From assembly GCA_039033695.1 (NCBI GenBank), contig JBCCCC010000002.1, positions 1-64,000 of the forward strand: a DNA stretch of 64,000 nt, given 5' to 3'. The position numbers and the translations under genes were made by a program. This document shows positions 8,331-14,872 of this stretch, piece by piece. Position 1 is the first letter of the stretch. Each line of letters begins with the position of its first letter. Source of the stretch: CALBPI01 sp039033695. Its GTDB lineage: Bacteria; Pseudomonadota; Gammaproteobacteria; Steroidobacterales; Woeseiaceae. Under the pieces are notes generated by a model. The model was not told where the DNA came from. It saw nothing but the letters and a program-made list of their open reading frames with translations, and made no database searches.

Positions 8331-8689
8331 GGGGGCGACATGGCTTCGACGTGGGTCGCGAACCTTTGGGTGCATGCCGAGGGACAGATTACCTCGTAAA
8401 ACCAGCTGTAACACTATAGTTGCAAACGACGACAACTACGCAATCGCTGCTTAAACACCAGTAGATTGTCTTCCGCCCGGCACGTGCTTGTGCGTCCGGA
8501 CCCGGGAGTTATTTTCACAAGATCGCTGGCGGGTATGTTTGGGGCCCAAGAGTTAAAACCTTAACTAAACTGGCTGTCGATGTGCCTCGTTCGTCGGGTT
8601 GTCGGCAGTAAGATTAAAGACGAAATAAGCATGTAGACCTCAAAGCGGAGGGCTTGCGGACGCCGGTTCGATTCCGGCCGCCTCCACCA
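8331..8689 (+). ncRNA. ssrA: Transfer-messenger RNA (tmRNA)
   Basis: One-piece tmRNA, about 359 bases. The 5' end GGGGGCGACATGGCTTCGAC is the canonical start, and GGGGGCG pairs with CGCCTCC next to the terminal ACCA (8686-8689). The T-arm GGTTCGATTCC is at 8665-8675. The tag frame starts with resume codon GCA at 8422 and reads ANDDNYAIAA followed by TAA at 8452-8454, a normal gammaproteobacterial proteolysis tag with Ile in place of the common Leu. A strong intrinsic terminator follows. The mature 3' end is taken as the encoded CCA. Confidence 0.97.
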
Positions 8690-8700
8690 GCTTGCCAATA

Positions 8701-8732
8701 ACGGGTAGTCCTTGTGGCTACCCGTTTTTTTT
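8701..8732 (+). terminator. Rho-independent terminator of ssrA
   Basis: Perfect 8-base stem ACGGGTAG / CTACCCGT (8701-8708 with 8718-8725) with a nine-base loop, followed by an unbroken T run to 8732. Confidence 0.9.
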
Positions 8733-9071
8733 GGCCTTCCTCCTTTGATCCCTTGTGGGCTGGCTCTATGCGAGGCGTCGCCGCCGTGCATTGCAATCGA
8801 CACAATAATTCGAAAAAGTCGATGTTATTCGCACAATAATCAGGCGTAGATTGTCTTGCGCCACCTAATTGCAATGTTATAACGTAGCAACGCGGAAATG
8901 GTCATGACCGTTGTCACGTTGGTCCTCCTGATCTAGCGGGGCAACGGTCGTGATCGACTTCGCCTTGACTGAGTCAACCCTACCCCGGTGTAACTCACTA
9001 ATTTGACGACTAATAACTCGGTGGCTGCAAACGCGCCAGCGAGGTGCTTTTTGACCTATACGGAGAGAGAT
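8733..9071. other. Intergenic region without a recognisable gene
   Basis: No convincing open frame or RNA gene is seen here. It has a direct repeat CACAATAAT (8801-8809 and 8832-8840), a 10-base palindrome GGTCATGACC (8900-8909) and a second palindrome TTGACTGAGTCAA (8965-8977) inside a candidate promoter. These look like regulatory DNA for the gene starting at 9072. Confidence 0.5.
8965..8994 (+). promoter_or_regulatory. Candidate promoter with palindromic -35 region
   Basis: TTGACT (8965-8970) and TGTAAC (8989-8994) have an 18-base spacer. The -35 is half of the perfect palindrome TTGACT-G-AGTCAA, so a repressor or activator site may overlap it. The predicted start near 9001 leaves a leader of about 70 bases before the ATG at 9072. 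Confidence 0.35.
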
Positions 9072-9632
9072 ATGATCAAGCCTTCCATCATTGCTGTTGC
9101 CGCTGCCGCGGCCCTAATTGCTGCGCCAGCGAGTGGCGACGAATTCGCAGATCACACCGGGTTCCTGCCGGAAGGACCGATGATTACGAAGCAAGATGTC
9201 AGTGACGCCCAGAAAGCCTGGGGTGAGGCAGTTGTTGCGATTGGCGCGGCTGGCAGGGATGCACCAAAGGTTGCCGAACAAGCCGCTCGCTCGGCTTACG
9301 CGTTTGACCTTGGCCCGATTCAATTCAAGCCAACGCTGGCTGCTGAAACACCTTTTCGCCCTGATGTCGAAGGCACGCTGAGCTATTTTGTCTCAGGCAA
9401 TGACAAGTACAAGGAAGACTCTGGTTTTGCGCTGCGCCCCTGGTCTAACGTCCGCTTTGACAATGATACCGTGAAGATGCAAGGCAACATTGCCATTGCC
9501 ATGGGCCACTATTATTTCACCGGGCCTGATGGTTCAGAGACGAAAGTCGAGTACACCAAAGGCTATGTGAAGACGCCCGATGGCCGCGTATTGATCTTCC
9601 TGCAAGACTCATCACTGCCTTACGGTTCTTAA
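9072..9632 (+). CDS. Secreted conserved protein, possibly NTF2/SnoaL-like
   Basis: A 186-residue protein with a clear Sec signal (MIKPSIIAVAAAAALIAAPASG) and a mature domain with DAQKAWGEAVVAI, FKPTLAAETPFRP, SYFVSGNDKYKEDSGFAL, NIAIAMGHYYFTG and RVLIFLQDSSLPY. This pattern recalls a family of marine periplasmic proteins that are sometimes labelled phosphoribosyl-AMP cyclohydrolase; I see no catalytic motif of that enzyme (HisI) and regard that name as wrong. The fold guess comes from the length and the alternating strand pattern. GGAGAGAGA precedes the ATG; an upstream ATG at 9003 would mask the signal peptide. It stands alone between two terminators. Confidence 0.8.
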   Translation: MIKPSIIAVAAAAALIAAPASGDEFADHTGFLPEGPMITKQDVSDAQKAWGEAVVAIGAAGRDAPKVAEQAARSAYAFDLGPIQFKPTLAAETPFRPDVEGTLSYFVSGNDKYKEDSGFALRPWSNVRFDNDTVKMQGNIAIAMGHYYFTGPDGSETKVEYTKGYVKTPDGRVLIFLQDSSLPYGS

Positions 9633-9703
9633 CAGCGTAGCGCCGTCGGAAGCCGCTATAGCCACTAGTGATCGCTAGCGGCCGCTGCGGTGGCAGCATG
9701 ATC

Positions 9704-9737
9704 CGCCCCGTGCCCTGCCAGGGAACGGGGCGTTTTT
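9704..9737 (+). terminator. Rho-independent terminator after the 9072-9632 gene
   Basis: Stem CGCCCCGT / ACGGGGCG (9704-9711 with 9725-9732) followed by TTTTT. The opposite strand has no T run, so it serves plus-strand transcription. Confidence 0.8.
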
Positions 9738-9790
9738 GTTACATAGCCGGTGCCCTGTCCAGTATCCGGAAACGGTTGGCGCAAGGCGAG

Positions 9791-10858
9791 CTATACGTAT
9801 CGCCAGGGCAAGGTCTGACCCGCAAAGAATGGCACCACGACCTTGTCACCTGCCTGATACCGCTCGGCGACGGTTAGGGCCTGCCTTTCCAGCGTAACCG
9901 TCGTGTCGTTCACGGCCAGACCGTAAAAGTGCGGGCCATTTAGCGACGCAAAACCCTCGAGTTGGTCCAACGCGCCTTCCTCGTCGAAGACCGATGCGTA
10001 GACCTCCATCGCTGTTGGCGCGTTGAAGATGCCGGCACACCCGCAATCGGACTCTTTGTCACCTATCGAATGCGGTGCTGAGTCCGTGCCAAGGAAGAAC
10101 TTCGCATTGCCCGAGGTCGCGGCACGACGCAGCGCCTGTCGATGCCGCTCCCGTTTCAGGATCGGCAGACAATACAAATGCGGCCGAATACCGCCCGCGA
10201 GCATGTCCGTGCGATTCACGGTCAAATGATGCGGCGTTACCGTCGCCGCGATGTGCTCACCGCTGGCCAGCACGAAATCCACGGCATCCTCGGTCGTGAT
10301 GTGCTCGAAGACACACTTGAGCGCCGGAAAGTCCGTGACCAATTGCGCGAACACCTGTTCGATAAACACGGCTTCACGATCAAATATGTCAACGTGAGCG
10401 TCTGTTACCTCGCCATGCAGCAGAAGTGGCATGCCAATGCGCTGCATCGTTTCAAGCACGGGATAGACATTGCGAAAATCAGTGACGCCCTGTGCGGAAT
10501 TGGTGGTCGCATTTGCCGGGTAGTACTTGCAGGCGGTCAAGACCCCATCCGCAAACCCGCGTGCGATATCCGCAGCATCCGTGTTGTCCGTCAAATAGGC
10601 GGTCATCAACGGTGTGAAGCGGCTGTTGCCAGGCAGCGCCGCCATGATGCGGTCTCGGTAGGCGATCGCGGACTGGGTATCAACCACCGGCGGTCGCAGG
10701 TTTGGCATGACGATTGCCCGCTCGAATTGCCGCGCAGTATGCGCAACAGCCATCTCCAGCATCTGGCCATCACGCAGATGCACATGCCAGTCATCTGGCC
10801 GGCGAATCGTAATGCCGGCGATATCCCGCGACGATGAGCTGGAATTGTCAGATTGCAT
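9791..10858 (-). CDS. pyrC: Dihydroorotase (class II, PyrC)
   Basis: Zinc amidohydrolase that closes carbamoyl-aspartate to dihydroorotate in pyrimidine synthesis. The 355-residue product (E. coli 348) has the metal HxH in DDWHVHLRDG (His25, His27), the carbamylated lysine in CKYYPANATTN (Lys111), the substrate motif MPNLRPPV and FFLGTDSAPH. The ATG at 10858 has AGGA ahead and removes a 25-residue N-terminal extension that an upstream start would add. It is a single gene here, next to the pyrimidine salvage genes but not in an operon with them. Confidence 0.95.
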   Translation of the reverse strand: MQSDNSSSSSRDIAGITIRRPDDWHVHLRDGQMLEMAVAHTARQFERAIVMPNLRPPVVDTQSAIAYRDRIMAALPGNSRFTPLMTAYLTDNTDAADIARGFADGVLTACKYYPANATTNSAQGVTDFRNVYPVLETMQRIGMPLLLHGEVTDAHVDIFDREAVFIEQVFAQLVTDFPALKCVFEHITTEDAVDFVLASGEHIAATVTPHHLTVNRTDMLAGGIRPHLYCLPILKRERHRQALRRAATSGNAKFFLGTDSAPHSIGDKESDCGCAGIFNAPTAMEVYASVFDEEGALDQLEGFASLNGPHFYGLAVNDTTVTLERQALTVAERYQAGDKVVVPFFAGQTLPWRYV

Positions 10859-10910
10859 AGCGAGTTTCCTCAGCGTCGATGCGCGTTCGACGACGCCCGT
10901 CGCGGGTGCC

Positions 10911-10947
10911 AAAAACGAAAGAAGCCCCGGCATTTTGCCGGAGCTTC
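10911..10947 (-). terminator. Rho-independent terminator of the Hsp20 gene
   Basis: On the minus strand a 12-base stem GAAGCTCCGGCA / TGCCGGGGCTTC (10947-10921, one G-U pair) is followed by TTTCGTTTTT. It lies 46 bases after the Hsp20 stop and just ahead of pyrC. Confidence 0.8.
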
Positions 10948-10992
10948 ATTCGCTTTCACAACCCAAACCGTGGGTTTAATGATGGCAGACAA

Positions 10993-11457
10993 TCAGGCCG
11001 CCTGATCATCCTTGATGTCATGTGTAATCGCGGCATTGCGGCCGTTGATCGCGATGCTGCGCGGCTTCATTGCATCCGGTATCTCTTTTTTGAGACTGAT
11101 CGTCAGCAAACCATTGGTCAAGCCAGCCTCAACGACTTCCACGTAATCGGCAAGGTTGAACTTGCGCTCGAACGCGCGATTGGCAATGCCCTGATGCAGG
11201 AACTGGCGGCTCTCGTCATCCTGTTTGCGCCCACGAACGGTCAAGACGCCTTTTTCCACGCTGATTTCAAGCTCATCTTCAGAGAAACCGGCGACTGCGA
11301 GCGTTACGGCGTAGCGATCCTCTCCCGTCACCTCGATATTGTACGGCGGGTAACCCGGCGAAACGGTATCCGTGCGCAAAGCACTGTCAATAAGCCCGGC
11401 GACCCGGTCAAAACCGACACTGTTGCGATAAAGGGGTGTCAAATCAATCGTTTTCAT
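10993..11457 (-). CDS. Small heat-shock protein, Hsp20/IbpA class
   Basis: An ATP-independent holdase. The 154-residue protein starts MKTIDLTPLYRNSVGFDRV, as in IbpA-type class A proteins, and has an alpha-crystallin domain (about 35-130) with PPYNIEVTGEDRYAVTLAVAG, ELEISVEKGVLTVRGRK, the region before the core motif FERKFNLADYVEV, and AGLTNGLLTISLKKEIP, which holds the conserved GLL motif; a short tail follows. GGAGGA precedes the chosen ATG at 11457. Its 5' leader and promoter carry a thermometer-like hairpin and a sigma-32-like promoter (separate entries), so two layers of heat control are likely. Confidence 0.95.
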   Translation of the reverse strand: MKTIDLTPLYRNSVGFDRVAGLIDSALRTDTVSPGYPPYNIEVTGEDRYAVTLAVAGFSEDELEISVEKGVLTVRGRKQDDESRQFLHQGIANRAFERKFNLADYVEVVEAGLTNGLLTISLKKEIPDAMKPRSIAINGRNAAITHDIKDDQAA

Positions 11458-11462
11458 TGCAT

Positions 11463-11481
11463 ATCCTCCAATAGAAGCAAT
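11463..11481 (-). promoter_or_regulatory. ROSE-like RNA thermometer hairpin masking the hsp20 ribosome site
   Basis: In the hsp20 leader (minus strand, 11481 to 11463) the RNA reads AUUGCUUC, then loop UAUU, then GGAGGAU. AUU and CUUC pair with GGAGGAU when the G of UUGCU is bulged out. This is the 3' hairpin of ROSE elements: a UYGCU box with a bulged G paired to the Shine-Dalgarno sequence a few bases ahead of AUG. The gene class, hsp20, is the usual host of ROSE. Seen by eye, not folded by software. Confidence 0.7.
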
Positions 11482-11537
11482 ACATAACCAATAAAGTGTC
11501 ATCCGGCTCTCTCAGAGACGTCCGTCAGACAGTAAGG

Positions 11538-11565
11538 AACTGGGGTTTGCCTATGGGATTTCAAG
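11538..11565 (-). promoter_or_regulatory. Sigma-32 (RpoH)-type heat-shock promoter of hsp20
   Basis: The minus strand has CTTGAAA (11565-11559), a 13-base spacer and CCCCAGTT (11545-11538), matching the sigma-32 consensus CTTGAAA / CCCCATNT with normal spacing. The start near 11530 leaves a leader of about 73 bases that contains the ROSE-like hairpin. Confidence 0.7.
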
Positions 11566-11633
11566 TGCATCTCGGCTGGCCAGCGATGCCGCATGATGGC
11601 AAAGTGGCGACTGGTTTCCTGGGGAGCGCCCAT

Positions 11634-12920
11634 ATGCATACGTTTCGTCGACTTCTGGCTATCGCCTCAATGCTGCTGGCAGGAGCTGCCTACGCGGAAA
11701 CGACAGTTATCCATGCTGGGACGTTGCTCAGCGTGCCGGGCAAGGCACCGCGATCCGAACAAACGGTGGTCGTCATTGACGGCAAGATCAGCGAGATCCG
11801 TGACGGCTTTGCTAACGCGTCGGAATTTGGCGATGACGTCACAACGGTTGACCTCAAGCGCGCATTTGTCATGCCTGGCCTGATGGACATGCATGTGCAC
11901 TTGCAAGGCGAACTCGGACCGAACCAGGACCGCGACGCACTTAAGATGTCTGACGAGTTGGTTGCCATGCGCAGCATCCACTATGCGATGAAAACGCTCA
12001 GAGCTGGCTTTACGACGGTGCGTGACGTGGGCAGTAACCCGCAGTCAATGTATGCGCTGCGCGATGCCATCAATAACGGCTGGGTCGATGGACCGCGTAT
12101 CATCGCGGCCGGTGGCGTCGGCATCACGGGCGGTCACGCAGATATCAGTGGCATCAAACCCGATCTGATGGAGCTGTATACGGCCGAGACGATCTGCGAT
12201 GGCCCGTATGATTGTCGTCGGGCCACGCGCAATGCCATCAAATACGGTGCAGATTTGATCAAGATCACCTCGACCGGCGGCGTGTTGACGGATCGGGCAA
12301 CTGGTACCACTCAACAAATGGAAGCAGACGAGTTGCGCGAAGTCGTGCTGGCCGCAGAACGCATGGGGCGCAAAGTCGCCAGCCATGCCCATGGCGAAGA
12401 CGGCATCATCGCCGCACTCAAGGCGGGCGTGCACAGCATTGAGCATGGAAGCTACACCGGCCCCGAGGCTATCAAGCTGTTCAAGCAGACCGGCGCGTAC
12501 CTCGTGCCCACGTTGATCGCCGGAGAAACCGTCAAGCAGATGGCCGAGAATTCGGATTTCATGACACCAGCAATCAAACAGAAGGCGATCACCGTCGGCG
12601 GCGACATGGCAGACAGTTTTGCGAAGGCTTACAAGGCGGGCGTAAAGATTGCCTATGGCACGGACAGCGGCGTTTCACGTCACGGCACCAACGCACAGGA
12701 GGCTGTGCTCATGAACAAGGCCGGTATGCCGCCAATGGATATACTTGTCTCAGCGACGTTGAATGCCGCCGATCTGATCGACATGACCGATAGCCTGGGC
12801 ACAATTGAGGCAGGCAAGCAGGCCGACATTGTCGCCACCCTAGACTCCCCGCTCGATGACATTGCCGCGCTCACCGAGATGGCCTTCGTCATGAAGGGCG
12901 GCAAAATCTTCGTCGACTGA
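11634..12920 (+). CDS. Secreted metal-dependent amidohydrolase
   Basis: The 428-residue protein has a Sec signal (MHTFRRLLAIASMLLAGAAYA) and a full amidohydrolase domain of the imidazolonepropionase/Xaa-Pro dipeptidase-like group: HxH in MPGLMDMHVHLQG (His87, His89), the bridging lysine in ADLIKITSTGGV, SHAHGEDGI, SIEHGSY and IAYGTDSGV, then the closing motif GTIEAGKQADIVA. It probably hydrolyses a cyclic amide or a dipeptide-like bond in the periplasm; the substrate is unknown. ATG 11634 follows GGGGAG with good spacing; a longer frame to 11496 would run through the hsp20 promoter and hide the signal. Confidence 0.88.
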   Translation: MHTFRRLLAIASMLLAGAAYAETTVIHAGTLLSVPGKAPRSEQTVVVIDGKISEIRDGFANASEFGDDVTTVDLKRAFVMPGLMDMHVHLQGELGPNQDRDALKMSDELVAMRSIHYAMKTLRAGFTTVRDVGSNPQSMYALRDAINNGWVDGPRIIAAGGVGITGGHADISGIKPDLMELYTAETICDGPYDCRRATRNAIKYGADLIKITSTGGVLTDRATGTTQQMEADELREVVLAAERMGRKVASHAHGEDGIIAALKAGVHSIEHGSYTGPEAIKLFKQTGAYLVPTLIAGETVKQMAENSDFMTPAIKQKAITVGGDMADSFAKAYKAGVKIAYGTDSGVSRHGTNAQEAVLMNKAGMPPMDILVSATLNAADLIDMTDSLGTIEAGKQADIVATLDSPLDDIAALTEMAFVMKGGKIFVD

Positions 12921-12932
12921 TGGCAGCGGTAC

Positions 12933-13562
12933 ATGAGTGATTCGGTCAGCGACAATTATCGCAATGCGTATGGCCATAGCATCGGCTACGGGCAGCGACC
13001 GGCGCTGGTACTTATTGACTTCGTGCAAGCCTATTTCGACCCGACGTGTGCACTCTACGCTGACGTGCAGCCTGAGCTGGAAAGCGCGTTGCGGTTGCGA
13101 GACGCAGCGCGCGGGCGGAATGTGCCTGTCATCTATACCAACGTGGTCTACCACCCGAGTCTTATCGATGGTGGCCGGTTCGTGCAAAAGGCGCTGCCAC
13201 TCGAGGTCTTCGCACAAGGCAATCCGCTCGGCAACTGGCCAACCGGTCTGAGGCCGAGTAGCGACGAGTTAGTCATCTCGAAACAATACCCGAGCGCCTT
13301 CTTTGGTACGTCACTTGCATCGACGTTGACGGCATTGGGTATCGACTCGCTGATCATAACCGGTCTGACCACCAGCGGCTGCGTGCGCGCAACTTGTGTG
13401 GACGCCTGTTCATATGGCTTTATTCCCATTGTGGTATCAGACGCGTGCGGCGACCGTCACCCCGACCCGCACAAGGCAAACCTTTTTGATATGAATGCCA
13501 AATATGGTGATGTCGTCAGCGAACAGGAGTGCGCAGGCTATCTCGCAGGCTTGACGCCATGA
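12933..13562 (+). CDS. Isochorismatase-family cysteine hydrolase (N-carbamoylsarcosine amidase-like)
   Basis: A 209-residue cytoplasmic protein with the catalytic triad of the family: Asp29 in LVLIDFVQAYF, Lys117 in ISKQYPSAFFGT and Cys150 in TGLTTSGCVRATCVDA. The N-terminal region and spacing resemble N-carbamoylsarcosine amidases and related ureido or amide hydrolases rather than true isochorismatase. It begins 12 bases after the amidohydrolase stop, suggesting a two-gene unit in which one enzyme opens a ring or amide and the other removes a carbamoyl or amide group. Its end overlaps the convergent tdk gene by 25 bases. Confidence 0.85.
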   Translation: MSDSVSDNYRNAYGHSIGYGQRPALVLIDFVQAYFDPTCALYADVQPELESALRLRDAARGRNVPVIYTNVVYHPSLIDGGRFVQKALPLEVFAQGNPLGNWPTGLRPSSDELVISKQYPSAFFGTSLASTLTALGIDSLIITGLTTSGCVRATCVDACSYGFIPIVVSDACGDRHPDPHKANLFDMNAKYGDVVSEQECAGYLAGLTP

Positions 13563-14131
13563 AAACTTGCGTTGAAATGGGCGCGGCATAACGACACATA
13601 GCGATCATTGCCGCCAATCTCTACCTGCGAGCCAGCCGTGACGGTATTACCGTCAGCATCTTGCCTTACCACCATAGTCGCCTTGCTGCCGCAGTGACAA
13701 ATCGCCTTGATCTCTTTGAGATTATCTGCCCACGCAAGCAGGTATTTGCTGCCTTCAAACGGCTCACCCTGAAAGTCCGTACGTAACCCGTAGGCAAGGA
13801 CCGGAACACGTAACTGGTCGCAAACACGACCAAGCTCAAATACTTGCTGGCGTGTTAAGAATTGCGCTTCATCAATAAGCACACAATGCAACGCACCAGT
13901 TCGCTGACGCGCATCGATAAGCGCATACAAGTCGTCATCGCGGCGAAAAATTTCAGCCTGGGCATCGATACCGATCCTGGACGTAACACGGCCCACGCCG
14001 TAGCGATCATCAAGCGCCGGAGCGAGCACGAGCGTCTGCATGCCGCGTTCAACGTAGTTATAGCTTGACTGCAGCAATGCGGTCGATTTACCGGCGTTCA
14101 TGGATGAATAGTAGAAATACAACTTGGCCAA
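13538..14131 (-). CDS. tdk: Thymidine kinase
   Basis: Phosphorylates thymidine and deoxyuridine for salvage. The 197-residue type II kinase has the P-loop SSMNAGKST (Lys15), the catalytic-base region LIDEAQFLT (87-90), the lasso and zinc site with Cys145, Cys147, Cys182 and His185, and IGGNDRYVSLC. The start codon is TTG at 14131, supported by a perfect AGGAGG five bases ahead and by close agreement with the E. coli N-terminus. Its 3' end overlaps the isochorismatase-like gene tail to tail; it diverges from upp. Confidence 0.96.
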   Translation of the reverse strand: MAKLYFYYSSMNAGKSTALLQSSYNYVERGMQTLVLAPALDDRYGVGRVTSRIGIDAQAEIFRRDDDLYALIDARQRTGALHCVLIDEAQFLTRQQVFELGRVCDQLRVPVLAYGLRTDFQGEPFEGSKYLLAWADNLKEIKAICHCGSKATMVVRQDADGNTVTAGSQVEIGGNDRYVSLCRAHFNASFHGVKPAR

Positions 14132-14186
14132 ATTCGCCTCCTGATGCGTGATCCGCGTGCTTGCCCCAAACTGTGCACAGCCGGTC

Positions 14187-14192
14187 TATAAT
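14187..14192 (+). promoter_or_regulatory. Perfect -10 element for upp
   Basis: TATAAT at 14187-14192 in the tdk-upp divergent gap. No good -35 lies at standard spacing (TTGCCC at 14161 gives 20 bases). A start near 14199 supports the upp ATG at 14243 over one at 14207. Confidence 0.4.
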
Positions 14193-14242
14193 AGGCCAAA
14201 GCTGGCATGTCGTCAGTTCGCAATCACGAGGCCAACGTTGCC

Positions 14243-14863
14243 ATGCATCATGAGGTAAAGCATCCGTGCGTCGCGCACAAAATGTCGCGACTGCGCGACG
14301 AGCGCACCGGTCACAAACAATTCAGGGAGTTGGCCACCGAGATTACCCAGCTAATTTGTTATGAGGCCTTGCAAAATGTCGCACTGGAGTCAGTTGACGT
14401 GCAGACGCCATTGGCTGTTGCCAAGTGCCAGCAGCTCGCCGAGGACATTGTCGTCGTGCCGATTCTGCGCGCTGGTGTCGGCATGCTCGATGGCATCCTG
14501 AGCCTGGTACCGACCGCGCGCGTTGGCTTTGTTGGACTGTATCGAGATGAGGACACCAAACAACCGGTCGAGTATTACAGCAAGCTACCGAAGACCTCCA
14601 CAGATGCGTTGCACATCGTCATCGACCCTATGCTGGCCACGGGCGGCTCGACAGCGGCAACGATTGAGTTATTGAAAGCCAACGGCGCAAAACGCATTAT
14701 CGTCGTCGCGATCGTGACCTGCCCGGAAGGCCTGGCAGAGGTCGCCCGCGATCACGACGACGTCACGGTATACGCCGCGGCGATCGATGAACGACTCAAC
14801 AACAAGAAATATATCGTTCCCGGACTTGGTGATGCCGGCGATCGGTTGTTTGGTACGCGGTAA
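14243..14863 (+). CDS. upp: Uracil phosphoribosyltransferase
   Basis: Makes UMP from uracil and PRPP. The 206-residue product (E. coli 208) starts MHHEVKHPCVAHKMSRLRDE and has VVVPILRAGVGMLDG, ARVGFVGLYRDEDT, the PRPP loop VIDPMLATGGSTAATI and the C-terminal YIVPGLGDAGDRLFGT uracil site. An upstream ATG at 14207 would sit almost on the predicted transcription start. The gene heads the unit upp - beta-propeller protein - cdd, so it recycles uracil released by the neighbouring phosphorylases and cytidine deaminase. Confidence 0.96.
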   Translation: MHHEVKHPCVAHKMSRLRDERTGHKQFRELATEITQLICYEALQNVALESVDVQTPLAVAKCQQLAEDIVVVPILRAGVGMLDGILSLVPTARVGFVGLYRDEDTKQPVEYYSKLPKTSTDALHIVIDPMLATGGSTAATIELLKANGAKRIIVVAIVTCPEGLAEVARDHDDVTVYAAAIDERLNNKKYIVPGLGDAGDRLFGTR

Positions 14864-14872
14864 GATAGGTTC

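Noticed and set aside
8136..8435. 99-codon minus-strand frame covering the 5' half of ssrA
   Set aside because: It is antisense to a clear tmRNA and its promoter, has no family features and is explained by the conserved RNA sequence.
8561..8874. Two minus-strand frames over the 3' end of ssrA
   Set aside because: They reverse-translate the tmRNA T-arm and terminator; no homology or ribosome site.
9663..9690. Cluster of SpeI, NheI and NotI-like sites after the secreted-protein gene
   Set aside because: It resembles a cloning-vector polylinker at first sight, but the flanking sequence is ordinary intergenic DNA with a terminator and no vector sequence follows.
10142..10837. 231-codon plus-strand frame
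   Set aside because: Antisense to pyrC, whose active-site motifs are complete.
11496..11633. N-terminal extension of the secreted amidohydrolase
   Set aside because: It would cover the hsp20 promoter and bury the signal peptide; ATG 11634 has a good ribosome site.
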